Below are positions 51,740-60,025 of a stretch of DNA of 64,000 nt, piece by piece. The DNA is from Novosphingobium sediminis (GTDB taxonomy: Bacteria > Pseudomonadota > Alphaproteobacteria > Sphingomonadales > Sphingomonadaceae). Positions within the stretch are counted from its first letter, which is position 1, and each line of letters starts with the position of its first letter. Made by a program: the position numbers and the translations under genes. The stretch spans positions 124,001 to 188,000 of the forward strand of contig NZ_BJYR01000007.1 in assembly GCF_007991615.1 (NCBI RefSeq). The letters run 5' to 3'. The notes under the pieces are model-generated. The model was given only the letters and a program-made list of their open reading frames with translations. It was not told the DNA's origin and did not search any database.

Positions 51740-54127
51740 TCAGAACTTCTTCTGCACCGTGAGCGCCCATTCGCGCGGACGGCCCACCTGGCTGTAGATC
51801 GTGCCGGTGAACGCCTGCACCGCGGCAAAGCGGTAGGGGTTGTAGTACTTGTCGAACAAGTTCTGCACTTCGAACGAGACCGAGAGATCTTCGCCCTTGT
51901 TGCGCCACGTCAGGCGAGCATTGGCCAGCGTATAGGCCGCCGCATAGTCGATCGGCGCACCGCCCGCGATGCGGCCATTGTTGTTGCGGCCGAAGTAGCT
52001 CATGTCGAAGCGCGGCGTGATCGAACCTGCCGAACCCAGCTCGGCGCGGTATTGCACGCCGAACGCCCACTTCCACTTCGGCGTGGCGATGGGATCGCTC
52101 AGCAGCACGGCATTGCCCACCCGCGGATCGATGCGCGACCATTCGCCGTCGAGGTAGCTGACCGAACCATCGAACGCGAGGCCGTCGATCGGATTGGCCT
52201 GAACCTCAAGCTCCACGCCCTTGATCTTGCCGTCACCCGCGTTCTGGCGTGCACCGCAGGGCGCGTTCGATCCCAGCGAGGCGCAGCTGATCAGAGGCAG
52301 CTGCACATCCTTGTAATCGTTGTAGAAGCCCGAGATGTTCACGCGCAGGCGGCGGTCGAACAGGTCGGTCTTGAGGCCCACTTCATAGGCGGTCACCGTT
52401 TCCGGGCCGAAGCTGCCGTTCAAGGCCTGCGGAGCGTCGAACGGACGCGCCGTCACGCCGCCGCCCTTGAAGCCGGTGCCCACGGTCACATAGGCCAGGA
52501 TCTGCGGGCTGAAGCGATAGTCCGCCGAAATGCGCCAATCGACCTTGCTGCCGTCATAGACCGCCTTCACGCCATTGAGCGCGCCAAGGAAGTACGAGAC
52601 CGAGCCGTCATAGTTGAGGCGCACGAAGGTATAGTCCTTGTGCTCCTTGGTATAACGCAGGCCGCCCGTCAGCGTCAGCCCGTCCACCGGCCGCGCGATC
52701 ACCGTGCCGAACACCGCCTTGCTGTCGGCATTCACCGGATCGTTGCCGGTGAACTGGAAGTTCAGGCCCGGCGCGATGTAGCGGATGTCCTGCCGGGTGA
52801 AGTAGGTCGAACGCTGGTCGGAATAGAACCCGCCGAGGGTGAAATCGATCTTGTCGCCGATCTTGCCGTTGAAGCGCAGTTCCTGGCTGAAGAACCAGAA
52901 CTTGAGGTCGTTGTAACCCTGGCCGACCACGTTGAGGTCCGGCGTGAAGTCGTCGTCGGTGCCCCACTTCTGGCGGTATTCGCGGTAGGCGGTGATCGAC
53001 TGGATGTTGAAGTTGTCACCCAGCTTGAACGTGCCGTTGCCCGAAACGCCCCAGCCGGTGAACTTCACGCGGTTGGGCATGTAGTACCCGTCCTTCACCT
53101 GGCCCCACGGCCCGGGGATCGAAAGCCCCGGCGGCGGCGTGTTGCCCTGCGCGTAGAAGTTGGCGAACGTGCAGAAACGGCCGCACAGGTAGGTGCTGCT
53201 CACCCGCGCCGGGTTCACCGAAGTCACGACCTCGGCGGCGTTGGTGCGGTCTTCGTAGGTATAGTCACCCGCCACGATGTAATCGATGGCGTCGTTCGGG
53301 TTGTAGCGCAGCGAAGCGCGCACGCCCGCGTAGTTGCGCTCGCCCAGCTTGTCGATCAGGCAGCCCTGCCCGCTGCTCGGCCGCGCACCGATGCCCTGCG
53401 GGTTGTTCGGATAGACGCAGCCGTAATCGAGTTGATCGACATAACCGTTCTGCCGCTTGTAGACGCCCGAAACGCGGCCATAGAGCCCCTCGGCCAGCTT
53501 GAAATTGGCGCTGCCGCGCAGATCGACGCGCTGGCGGCTGCCGTAAACCGCTTCCACCGTGCCCGAGTTTTCATCGGTCGGCTTCTTGGAAAACAGCTTG
53601 ATCGCGCCGCCGATCGAGTTGCGGCCCGTCAGCGTGCCCTGCGGCCCGCGCAGCACTTCCACGCGGTCAAGATCGAGCAGATCGAAGATGCCGCCGGTCA
53701 GCGTCGCGTAGTAGACATCGTCGATGTACATGCCCACGCCCGGTTCATAGGCGGGGTTGAAGTCGAACTGGCCGATGCCGCGGATCGAGGCGCCGAGCGA
53801 GGAACCATAGGCACCGCCCTGCGCATTGAGCACCACGTTGGGCGCCTGCGCGGCGATCTGCGAAAGGTCGGTCTGGTTGCGCGAGGCCAGCAGGTTCGCA
53901 TCGATCGCGGTGATCGAAAGCGGCGTATCCTGCAACTTCTGCGAGCGGAACTGCGCCGTCACGACGATTTCCTTGATACCGCCGGTATCGTCAGCCGCCT
54001 GCGCGCTGTCCTGCGGCTGCGCCTGCGGTGCCTGCTGCGCGATGGCCGGAACCGCCATCCCGAGCGCGAGTGCCAACGCACTGCCGGCGGAAAAAAGACG
54101 CAACGATTGCGTGGATGTCTTCGCCAT
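51740..54127 (-). CDS. TonB-dependent outer-membrane receptor
   Basis: A 795-residue receptor: signal peptide ending AIAQQ (residues 1-31), TonB box IKEIVVTAQ (about 50-58), plug domain (LQDTPLSITAIDANLLASRNQTDLSQIAAQAPNV to VEVLRGPQGTLTGRNSIGGAI) and a 22-strand barrel ending WALTVQKKF. In sphingomonads such receptors import lignin dimers (DdvT for a biphenyl) as well as iron complexes; the neighbouring MarR, NTF2-fold and MFS genes and operator K favour an aromatic substrate. Confidence 0.93.
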   Translation of the reverse strand: MAKTSTQSLRLFSAGSALALALGMAVPAIAQQAPQAQPQDSAQAADDTGGIKEIVVTAQFRSQKLQDTPLSITAIDANLLASRNQTDLSQIAAQAPNVVLNAQGGAYGSSLGASIRGIGQFDFNPAYEPGVGMYIDDVYYATLTGGIFDLLDLDRVEVLRGPQGTLTGRNSIGGAIKLFSKKPTDENSGTVEAVYGSRQRVDLRGSANFKLAEGLYGRVSGVYKRQNGYVDQLDYGCVYPNNPQGIGARPSSGQGCLIDKLGERNYAGVRASLRYNPNDAIDYIVAGDYTYEDRTNAAEVVTSVNPARVSSTYLCGRFCTFANFYAQGNTPPPGLSIPGPWGQVKDGYYMPNRVKFTGWGVSGNGTFKLGDNFNIQSITAYREYRQKWGTDDDFTPDLNVVGQGYNDLKFWFFSQELRFNGKIGDKIDFTLGGFYSDQRSTYFTRQDIRYIAPGLNFQFTGNDPVNADSKAVFGTVIARPVDGLTLTGGLRYTKEHKDYTFVRLNYDGSVSYFLGALNGVKAVYDGSKVDWRISADYRFSPQILAYVTVGTGFKGGGVTARPFDAPQALNGSFGPETVTAYEVGLKTDLFDRRLRVNISGFYNDYKDVQLPLISCASLGSNAPCGARQNAGDGKIKGVELEVQANPIDGLAFDGSVSYLDGEWSRIDPRVGNAVLLSDPIATPKWKWAFGVQYRAELGSAGSITPRFDMSYFGRNNNGRIAGGAPIDYAAAYTLANARLTWRNKGEDLSVSFEVQNLFDKYYNPYRFAAVQAFTGTIYSQVGRPREWALTVQKKF

Positions 54128-54187
54128 GGGTGATCCCCTCTCCTTGCATGGCCTTCTCCGAGGCCCGGTACCCTTCGACTGTACCGT

Positions 54188-54206
54188 TTGTTAGTAAGGC
54201 ATACTA
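54188..54206. promoter_or_regulatory. Shared operator dyad, site K
   Basis: TTGTTAGTAAGGCATACTA matches 13 of 14 defined positions. It lies 61 bases before the receptor and 58 before the divergent MarR gene, which suggests autoregulation. Confidence 0.72.
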
Positions 54207-54263
54207 ATTTATCCTTGGCAAGCCCCTCTTGCCCTCGGCCTCCGGCACCGCGATAAGCGCGCC

Positions 54264-54728
54264 ATGGCCACTATCCAGTCCACCCGCCCCGAACTCGATC
54301 TCGGCGAGGATGCCGCACTGCTCGTCGATCTGCTCAAGCTCGGCACGTTCATCGCGCGCCCGATGCGCGAAGGCGTGGCCGAGCCGATGGCCCTCAGCCA
54401 GAATGACCTGAAGATCATCCTCGCGCTTGGCGGTGAAGGCGAACTCGCCGGGCACGAACTGTCCGACATCATGGGCCTGCCGCCGATGAACGTCAGCCGC
54501 GCGATCGCCGCGCTCAGCGAACGCGGCCTCGTCGAACAGGCCCCCGATGCCAATAACCGCCGCCGCAAGCCGGTGCGCCTGACCGCGGCGGGCATGGACC
54601 TGTTCCGCCAGACCATCCCCGCGATGGCGAAGATCGGCGGCCACCTGTTTGCAGACTTCACCCCCAAGGAACGCGCGGTGTTCCACGCAGCGGCGCAGGC
54701 AATTCTGGCGCGGATGACGGGGGGCTAG
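54264..54728 (+). CDS. MarR-family transcriptional regulator
   Basis: A 154-residue winged-helix protein: NDLKIILALGGEGELAGHELSDIMGLPPMNVSRAIAALSERGLVEQAPDANNRRRKPVRLT is the DNA-binding domain (about residues 48-110), flanked by dimerisation helices. It diverges from a TonB-dependent receptor across operator site K. It is the best candidate for the regulator of the shared dyad, because the site lies directly in front of it. DesR, a MarR repressor of ligM and desAB in SYK-6, is a functional precedent. Confidence 0.88.
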   Translation: MATIQSTRPELDLGEDAALLVDLLKLGTFIARPMREGVAEPMALSQNDLKIILALGGEGELAGHELSDIMGLPPMNVSRAIAALSERGLVEQAPDANNRRRKPVRLTAAGMDLFRQTIPAMAKIGGHLFADFTPKERAVFHAAAQAILARMTGG

Positions 54729-54747
54729 GTCAGCCCTCGCATACCAC

Positions 54748-54782
54748 CGTCGCCCCGTGCTTGACACGGGGCTTCGCTTCTT
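54748..54782. repeat. Single CCCCGTGCTTGACACGGGG repeat
   Basis: CGTCGCCCCGTGCTTGACAC completes a palindrome with the following GGGGC. It lies between the convergent ends of the MarR and NTF2-fold genes. Confidence 0.7.
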
Positions 54783-54812
54783 GCCGCAAACGCTCAGCGC
54801 TCCGGCTGAAAC

Positions 54813-55526
54813 CTACTGCTCCATAAGCCCCGTGAACGCCTCCACCCGGAACGCTTCCGCCAGCACCGGATGGGCAAAGCTCATCGGCACTTCCTGCCGG
54901 TGCGGCCAGGTCGGGCGGTAGTTGTCGCCGGGCAGGATCACGTCCGGCCCCAGCGGGTTCTCGGGATAGCACACCACCGCTGGCTGCAGGTGCGAGACGG
55001 TATGCGCCCAGCCGGTCTCGTAATCGCCCTGCCACTGCATCAGGTAATCGAGCCGCTTGATCTTCCACACGCCGTTCTCGCGCACGTAGTCGTTCTCGTA
55101 GATGCCCGATTCCCAGAATTGCTGCGGCATGTGCTCGGGCTTGTCGCCCACCACCTCGTCGTGCCAGCCGCCCGCAAGGATGCCGCGGAAGCGGGCCTTG
55201 GCGGTCTGCCGGTCGGGCGCGATGGTGATTACATCCTGCAGCTGGAAATGGTCGAGCAGCAGGCCTCGGATCGGCCCGCGCTGGCCCTTGGTGAACAGGT
55301 TCTGGAACCATGTGCCGTAGAGCCGCATGATCCCGGCATGGCCGCGGTATTCGCCCGAAAGGAACACCACCGCCCCGTCTTCGGCAAACAGCCCGGCCAC
55401 TTCCTCGGGCCGGTTATAGTCGATGTAATAGCCATAGGCCCACTGCAGGCGGCGGATCGCGTTGAGGTCCTCCAACTCGCTGACGCGGTTTTCAAGGGCG
55501 GCAAGTCGCGCTTCCAGATCAGACAT
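54813..55526 (-). CDS. NTF2/SnoaL-fold protein, second LdpA-like paralogue
   Basis: A 237-residue protein sharing its plan with the gene at 22625: coiled N-terminus (EARLAALENRVSELEDLNAIRRLQWAYGYYID), GLFAEDGAVVFLSGEYRGHAGIMRLYGTWF, LLLDHFQLQDVITIAPD, FWESGIYENDYVRENGVWKIKRLDYLMQWQGDYETGWAH. The paralogue has LLDHPQLQDIIHVQPD and WWEGGIYENTYKKVDGVWRIHILNYMPQWHADFEHGWAN in the same places. Sequence divergence suggests a different dimer or stereoisomer. Formaldehyde-lyase activity like LdpA is inferred. Confidence 0.75.
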   Translation of the reverse strand: MSDLEARLAALENRVSELEDLNAIRRLQWAYGYYIDYNRPEEVAGLFAEDGAVVFLSGEYRGHAGIMRLYGTWFQNLFTKGQRGPIRGLLLDHFQLQDVITIAPDRQTAKARFRGILAGGWHDEVVGDKPEHMPQQFWESGIYENDYVRENGVWKIKRLDYLMQWQGDYETGWAHTVSHLQPAVVCYPENPLGPDVILPGDNYRPTWPHRQEVPMSFAHPVLAEAFRVEAFTGLMEQ

Positions 55527-55562
55527 TTACCTAGCTCCCATCCACTCCGGTTCTCCGGAAAT

Positions 55563-55581
55563 TTGTAAGTGAGGCTAACTA
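55563..55581. promoter_or_regulatory. Shared operator dyad, site L
   Basis: TTGTAAGTGAGGCTAACTA matches 13 of 14 defined positions. It lies 37 bases before the NTF2-fold gene and 62 before the divergent MFS gene. Confidence 0.7.
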
Positions 55582-55642
55582 ATCTCGAAACGATTGGCAA
55601 TCGCCTCGCGCCGCGCCATGCTGCGCGAAAGGGGAGAGAAGA

Positions 55643-57235
55643 ATGGATTCGAAAGGGGAGCCAAGTGCCTCCGAAATCCGCACTGTCATCGCGGCTTCGG
55701 CAGCGGGCACGGCGTTCGAGTGGTATGATTTCTACATCTACGGCACGCTCGCACCGCTGTTCGGCAAGCTGTTCTTCCCCGGCTCCAGCCCCGCCGCGGG
55801 CTTCCTCCTTGCGCTAGCCACCTTCGGCGTAGGCTTTGCGGCAAGACCCTTCGGCGCCGCGATCTTCGGCACGTTCGGAGACCGCTTTGGCCGCAAGGTC
55901 ACGTTCCTCGTCACGATCACCCTGATGGGCCTGGCCACCACCGCAATCGGTCTGCTTGGCACTTATTCGCAGTGGGGCATCGCCGCACCGATCCTCCTCG
56001 TGCTGCTGCGCGCGTTGCAGGGCCTTGCGGTCGGCGGCGAATATGGCGGCGCGGTGATCTATGTGGCCGAACACGCGCCGGTGAAGAAGCGCGGGTTCTA
56101 CACCGGCTGGATCCAGATCGGCGCCTCGGCGGGCTTCTCGCTCAGCCTCCTCGTCGTGCTCGGCACCGAAACCCTTGTGGGTGAGGAAGCGTGGCTGGCC
56201 TGGGGCTGGCGCCTGCCCTTCATCTCCAGCCTCGTCCTTCTTGCCGTGTCGATCTGGATGCGCCTCAAGCTCTCCGAAAGCCCGGTCTTCGCCGCCATGC
56301 AGAAAGCCGGCGAACTCGCCCGCAGGCCGCTGCGCGAAGCCTACGCCACGCCAAAACAGCTGCGCCGCCTTCTCGCCGTCACGTTCGGCGGCGCGGTGGG
56401 GCAATCGATCTGCGGCTATGTCGGCATGATCCAGCTGCTCAATTTCATGCAGGTCTCGGTCCATATGGACCCGGTGCTGACGCGCACACTGCTGATCGGA
56501 GTGCTGGGGGTGATGGCATTCGGCAATGTCCTCGCTGGCTGGCTGTCCGATTTCGTCGGGCGCAAGCCGGTGGTCATGGGGGGCTACCTCCTGTTCCTCA
56601 TCGTCCTGTTCCCCGGCTTCCACATCCTTGGCGAGCGCGCCAATCCGGCGCTGGCGCAGGCTGCGCGCGAACATCCGGTTGTCGTCTCCGGCGCCGATTG
56701 CACGTTCAATCCCTTTGCGCAGCACGGGCAGACCAGCGCCTGCGGCAAGGTGCTCGATACGCTGACCCGCGCCGGCGTGCCCTATACCAAGCTTGATGCC
56801 CCCGCCGGTTCGGCCCCCGCCGTCACCATCGGCGGCAAGCCTGCGGCGATGGAAAGCCTCGACGCAGCGCTCGCCGCGGCGGGCTACAGCAGCAAGCCGG
56901 TCACCCCACCCGCCGGCAACCTGCTCGTCATCGTCATCGCGATGGTCGTGCTCGGGCTTCCCGGCATCATCACCTACGGCCCGCTGGGCGCGTGGCTGTG
57001 CGAGCAATTCCCTGCCCGCACCCGCTATTCCTCGCTCGCCACCAGCTACAACTTCGGTGTCGGCATCTTCGCCGGCTTCATGCCCTTCATCGTGCAGGCC
57101 ATCGTGGCGACAACCGGCAGCGTCATGGCGGGCTTCTGGTATCCCTTCATCATGGTCGCCTTTGCCGCGGTGATCGCCACCTTCGGCCTGCCCGAAACGG
57201 CGGGCAAGCGACTCTCCGATGGGGCAAGTGCATGA
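55643..57235 (+). CDS. MFS permease of the metabolite:H+ symporter (MHS) family with a periplasmic insert
   Basis: A 530-residue transporter. AASAAGTAFEWYDFYIYGTLAPLFGKLFFP (helix 1 and loop) and FGTFGDRFGRKVTFLVT are typical of ShiA/ProP-like MHS carriers. Between helices 9 and 10, about residues 335-425 form a hydrophilic insert with two Cys (SGADCTFNP and TSACGKVL), probably a disulfide-linked periplasmic domain. Its stop overlaps the following SDR start (ATGA). A dimeric or acidic aromatic substrate is inferred. Confidence 0.9.
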   Translation: MDSKGEPSASEIRTVIAASAAGTAFEWYDFYIYGTLAPLFGKLFFPGSSPAAGFLLALATFGVGFAARPFGAAIFGTFGDRFGRKVTFLVTITLMGLATTAIGLLGTYSQWGIAAPILLVLLRALQGLAVGGEYGGAVIYVAEHAPVKKRGFYTGWIQIGASAGFSLSLLVVLGTETLVGEEAWLAWGWRLPFISSLVLLAVSIWMRLKLSESPVFAAMQKAGELARRPLREAYATPKQLRRLLAVTFGGAVGQSICGYVGMIQLLNFMQVSVHMDPVLTRTLLIGVLGVMAFGNVLAGWLSDFVGRKPVVMGGYLLFLIVLFPGFHILGERANPALAQAAREHPVVVSGADCTFNPFAQHGQTSACGKVLDTLTRAGVPYTKLDAPAGSAPAVTIGGKPAAMESLDAALAAAGYSSKPVTPPAGNLLVIVIAMVVLGLPGIITYGPLGAWLCEQFPARTRYSSLATSYNFGVGIFAGFMPFIVQAIVATTGSVMAGFWYPFIMVAFAAVIATFGLPETAGKRLSDGASA

Positions 57236-58146
57236 GCTTCGCCGGACAAGTCGCGTTCATCACCGGCGGCGTCACCGGCATCGGCCTCGGCATTGCCCAA
57301 GCCTTCAGCGATGCGGGCCTGCGCCTCGCGGTGAGTTACCGCAACGAAGATCACCGCGCCCAGACCGCCGCATGGTTTGCGCAGAAAGGCCGCGAAGCAC
57401 CGCTGTTCGTGAAGCTCGACGTGACCGACCGCGCCGCCTTCGCCAACGCCGCAGCGCAAGTGGAGGCGCATTTCGGCGCCGTCCATGTCCTCGTGAACAA
57501 TGCCGGCGTCAGCGTGTTCGGCCCCACCGACGAAGCAAGCTACGACGATTACGACTGGATCATGGGCGTCAACTTCGGCGGCGTGGTCAATGGCCTCGTC
57601 AGCTTCCTGCCCAAGCTGAAAGCCGCCACCGGCCGCCGCCATGTCGTCAACGTCGCCAGCATGGCCGCGTTCCTCCCCGGTCCGCAGGCGGGGATCTACA
57701 CCGCCAGCAAGTTCGCCGTGCGCGGCCTCACCGAATCGCTGCGCTACAATCTCGCGCCCCACGGCATCGGCTGCTCGCTGTGCTGCCCCGCGCTGACCCG
57801 CACCAACGCGTGGGATTCCGCCCTCAAGCGCCCCGCGGAATTTGCGGGCAGCGGCTTCGCCCCTGCCGACCGCAGCGAACTCGAACAGTTCGGCAGCGCC
57901 TTCGAGGCCGGCATGGATCCCTACGAAGTCGGCACCAAGATCCTCGCGGGGATGGAGCGCGGCGACGGCCTCATCCTCACCCACCCCGAATTCGCTGACG
58001 ACTTCCGCGAGATCTACGAAAAGAGCCTCGCCGCCCTGCCGGATGAGGAAGCCCCGCCCGCCCGCCTCGAAATCGAACGCCTGCGCCGCGCGGCGATGGC
58101 GGCGGCAGAGGCCGGAACGGTCATAGGCCTCGGCGACCTGACCTGA
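57232..58146 (+). CDS. LigD-type short-chain dehydrogenase
   Basis: A 304-residue SDR: GGVTGIGLG (residues 12-20), SYRNED after beta-2 (Arg, NADP likely, unlike the two copies at 25-27 kb), NNAGVS, NVASMA and YTASK, plus the C-terminal extension TKILAGMERGDGLILTHPEFADDFREIYEKSLAALPDE shared with the LigD group. It is translationally coupled to the MHS permease through ATGA, so the imported compound is probably its substrate. Confidence 0.88.
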   Translation: MSFAGQVAFITGGVTGIGLGIAQAFSDAGLRLAVSYRNEDHRAQTAAWFAQKGREAPLFVKLDVTDRAAFANAAAQVEAHFGAVHVLVNNAGVSVFGPTDEASYDDYDWIMGVNFGGVVNGLVSFLPKLKAATGRRHVVNVASMAAFLPGPQAGIYTASKFAVRGLTESLRYNLAPHGIGCSLCCPALTRTNAWDSALKRPAEFAGSGFAPADRSELEQFGSAFEAGMDPYEVGTKILAGMERGDGLILTHPEFADDFREIYEKSLAALPDEEAPPARLEIERLRRAAMAAAEAGTVIGLGDLT

Positions 58147-58220
58147 GAGGCGCTTGCAAGCCCCGCTCGCGGCGGTAGTCTGCCCCCGCGCGCGTAGCTC
58201 CCAGCGAAAGACCCAGACCC

Positions 58221-59093
58221 ATGTGTGACGAACAGACCGAAGCCCAGAACGCCGCATGGCTCAGCCGCCGCCAGTTCAGCGCCGCCGGCGCCGGGATGGT
58301 GATCATGGCCACGATCCCCGGTTGCAGCGCGGCACAGTCCGCCCCCGGCGATCTCCCGGTCAAGGGCCGCGCCGTCACTGTCACCACACCCGATGGCAAG
58401 GTCGATGCGTGGTTCTACACCCCCGAAACCGGCAAGCATCCCGCCGTCATCATGTGGCCCGATATCGCCGGCCTGCGCGAAGCCTACAAGACCATGGCCT
58501 CGCGCCTCGCCTCCGCCGGGTATGCCGTGCTCGTCGTCAACCACTACTACCGCGGCGCAGTCGCCCCGGTGCTCGATTCGCTCGTCGCATGGCGCACGCC
58601 CGAAGGTCAGGCCAAGCTGAAGCCGCTGATCGCCGGTATCACCCCCGCCGGCACGATGAGCGATGCCAAGGCCTTCGTCGCCTGGCTCGATGCGCAGGCC
58701 GAAGTCGATACCGCGAGGCGCATCGGCACCTGCGGCTATTGCATGGGCGGGCCCTACACCGTGCGCACCGCCGCTGCGGTGCCTGATCGCATCGGCGCCG
58801 CCGCCTCGTTCCACGGCGCGGGCCTTGTCGGCGAAGGGCCTGACAGCCCGGTCAATCTCCTCGCAAAGACAAACGCCAGCTTCCTCATCGCGATTGCCCA
58901 GAACGACGACGCCAGCGCCCCGGGCGACAAATCCGCCCTCGCCGACGCCGCAAATGCCGCGGGCCGCCCCGCCGAGATCGAAGTCTATCCCGCCCAGCAC
59001 GGCTGGTGCACGATCGACGCCCCGATCTACGACAAGGTGCAGGCCGAAAAAGCATGGAGCCGCATGCTCGCGCTCTACGCCGCAAGCCTCTGA
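58221..59093 (+). CDS. Dienelactone hydrolase family protein, Tat-exported
   Basis: A 290-residue alpha/beta hydrolase with nucleophile Cys174 in GYCMGG, catalytic Asp in IAQNDDASAPGDK and His in PAQHGWCTID. The N-terminus has SRRQFSAAGAGMVIMATIPGCSAA, a Tat motif followed by a lipobox-like Cys35, so it is probably a periplasmic lipoprotein, unlike the cytoplasmic ClcD/TcbE enzymes. The reaction on a lactone or ester is inferred. It starts 74 bases after the SDR. Confidence 0.86.
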   Translation: MCDEQTEAQNAAWLSRRQFSAAGAGMVIMATIPGCSAAQSAPGDLPVKGRAVTVTTPDGKVDAWFYTPETGKHPAVIMWPDIAGLREAYKTMASRLASAGYAVLVVNHYYRGAVAPVLDSLVAWRTPEGQAKLKPLIAGITPAGTMSDAKAFVAWLDAQAEVDTARRIGTCGYCMGGPYTVRTAAAVPDRIGAAASFHGAGLVGEGPDSPVNLLAKTNASFLIAIAQNDDASAPGDKSALADAANAAGRPAEIEVYPAQHGWCTIDAPIYDKVQAEKAWSRMLALYAASL

Positions 59094-59219
59094 TTCCGCC
59101 GATTGCGGCGCATTGGCAACAGTTCGGACACATTCCGTCGGCAGGCTTCACTATTCATCGTGCAATGAACGAGGGCAGGAGCATAGGGGCGCGGTTCATC
59201 CGGAAAGGACCTATCCGCC

Positions 59220-59603
59220 ATGCGCCTGTGGAAGTTGTCCTACACCAGCATCGCCGTTGCCAGGCACGAGGTGGCGATGCAGCAGGCACGGGAAATCTGC
59301 GAGCTTTCGGGCGATCGCAACGCGCGGGTCGGCATCTCCAGTGTGCTGACCCTGCACAAGGGCCGCTTTGCGCAAGTGCTTGAAGGCCCTGAGGAAGCGG
59401 TGCGCACGGTGCTGCGCCGGATCATGGGCGATCCGCGCCACCACAGCCTCAATGTCCTGTCCGATGGCCCCCTCGTCGCGCGTCGCTACGAAGGCCTCGC
59501 CATGGCCTACCGCGATCCCAAGGCCTTCATCGCCGACCAGATCGACGACATCCTCCAGCAAACGGCAGACGTCGTCCGCGCGATGAAGTCAACCTGGCAC
59601 TAG
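59220..59603 (+). CDS. Short BLUF-domain blue-light sensor
   Basis: A 127-residue protein that is almost only a BLUF domain (FAD-binding photosensor). Tyr8 (LSYTS), Asn34 (DRNARVG) and Gln52 (FAQVLEG), the residues that form the light-switchable hydrogen-bond network, are all present at the right spacing, as is Met95. The Trp found next to Gln in AppA is Val53, and the later Trp is Leu93. A short amphipathic C-terminal helix follows, with no output domain, so it must act on a partner protein. GGAAAGGA lies before the ATG. Confidence 0.88.
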   Translation: MRLWKLSYTSIAVARHEVAMQQAREICELSGDRNARVGISSVLTLHKGRFAQVLEGPEEAVRTVLRRIMGDPRHHSLNVLSDGPLVARRYEGLAMAYRDPKAFIADQIDDILQQTADVVRAMKSTWH

Positions 59604-59992
59604 GCCGGGCGGCGCATCGCCCCGAACAGCGCGAAAGAGACCGCGATCCCCGCGAGGGTCGCCAGCATGTCCTGCCAATCAAACACAAGCGCGTGGCTGG
59701 TCATCTGCACGCATTCCCAGCCGATCAGGCCCAGCGCGCTCACCGCAGCACTTGCGCGGAAGCGCCGCCCCACTGCCGCAGGATCAGCCAACGGCTTCAT
59801 GTCGAGCCACGCCGCCAGCGCCACGAAGGTGATCGCGATGGCCGCCGCAAAATTGGGCCCCACGCCGATCAGATAGGTCGATACCTCACCCTGTTGCAGG
59901 TGGTGCTGCCGCGCCCATTGCAACGCTGAAAGCAGCGCCAGCCCGCCAAGGCCCACCAGGCCGAACCGCGTCGAAAGCTTCAAGAAGCGCAC
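59600..59992 (-). CDS. Small membrane protein of unknown function
   Basis: A 130-residue protein with four hydrophobic segments (FGLVGLGGLALLSAL, GVGPNFAAAIAITFVALAAWL, VSALGLIGWECVQM, MLATLAGIAVSFALFGAM). No family is recognised, though the layout resembles small VanZ-like or DUF proteins. The start is a GTG at 59992 hard against AGGGA; a TTG at 59983 has better spacing. Its end overlaps the BLUF stop by four bases on the other strand. Confidence 0.68.
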   Translation of the reverse strand: MRFLKLSTRFGLVGLGGLALLSALQWARQHHLQQGEVSTYLIGVGPNFAAAIAITFVALAAWLDMKPLADPAAVGRRFRASAAVSALGLIGWECVQMTSHALVFDWQDMLATLAGIAVSFALFGAMRRPA

Positions 59993-60025
59993 TCCCTGCC
60001 AGAGCGCGCCGAACCTACCACGTCG

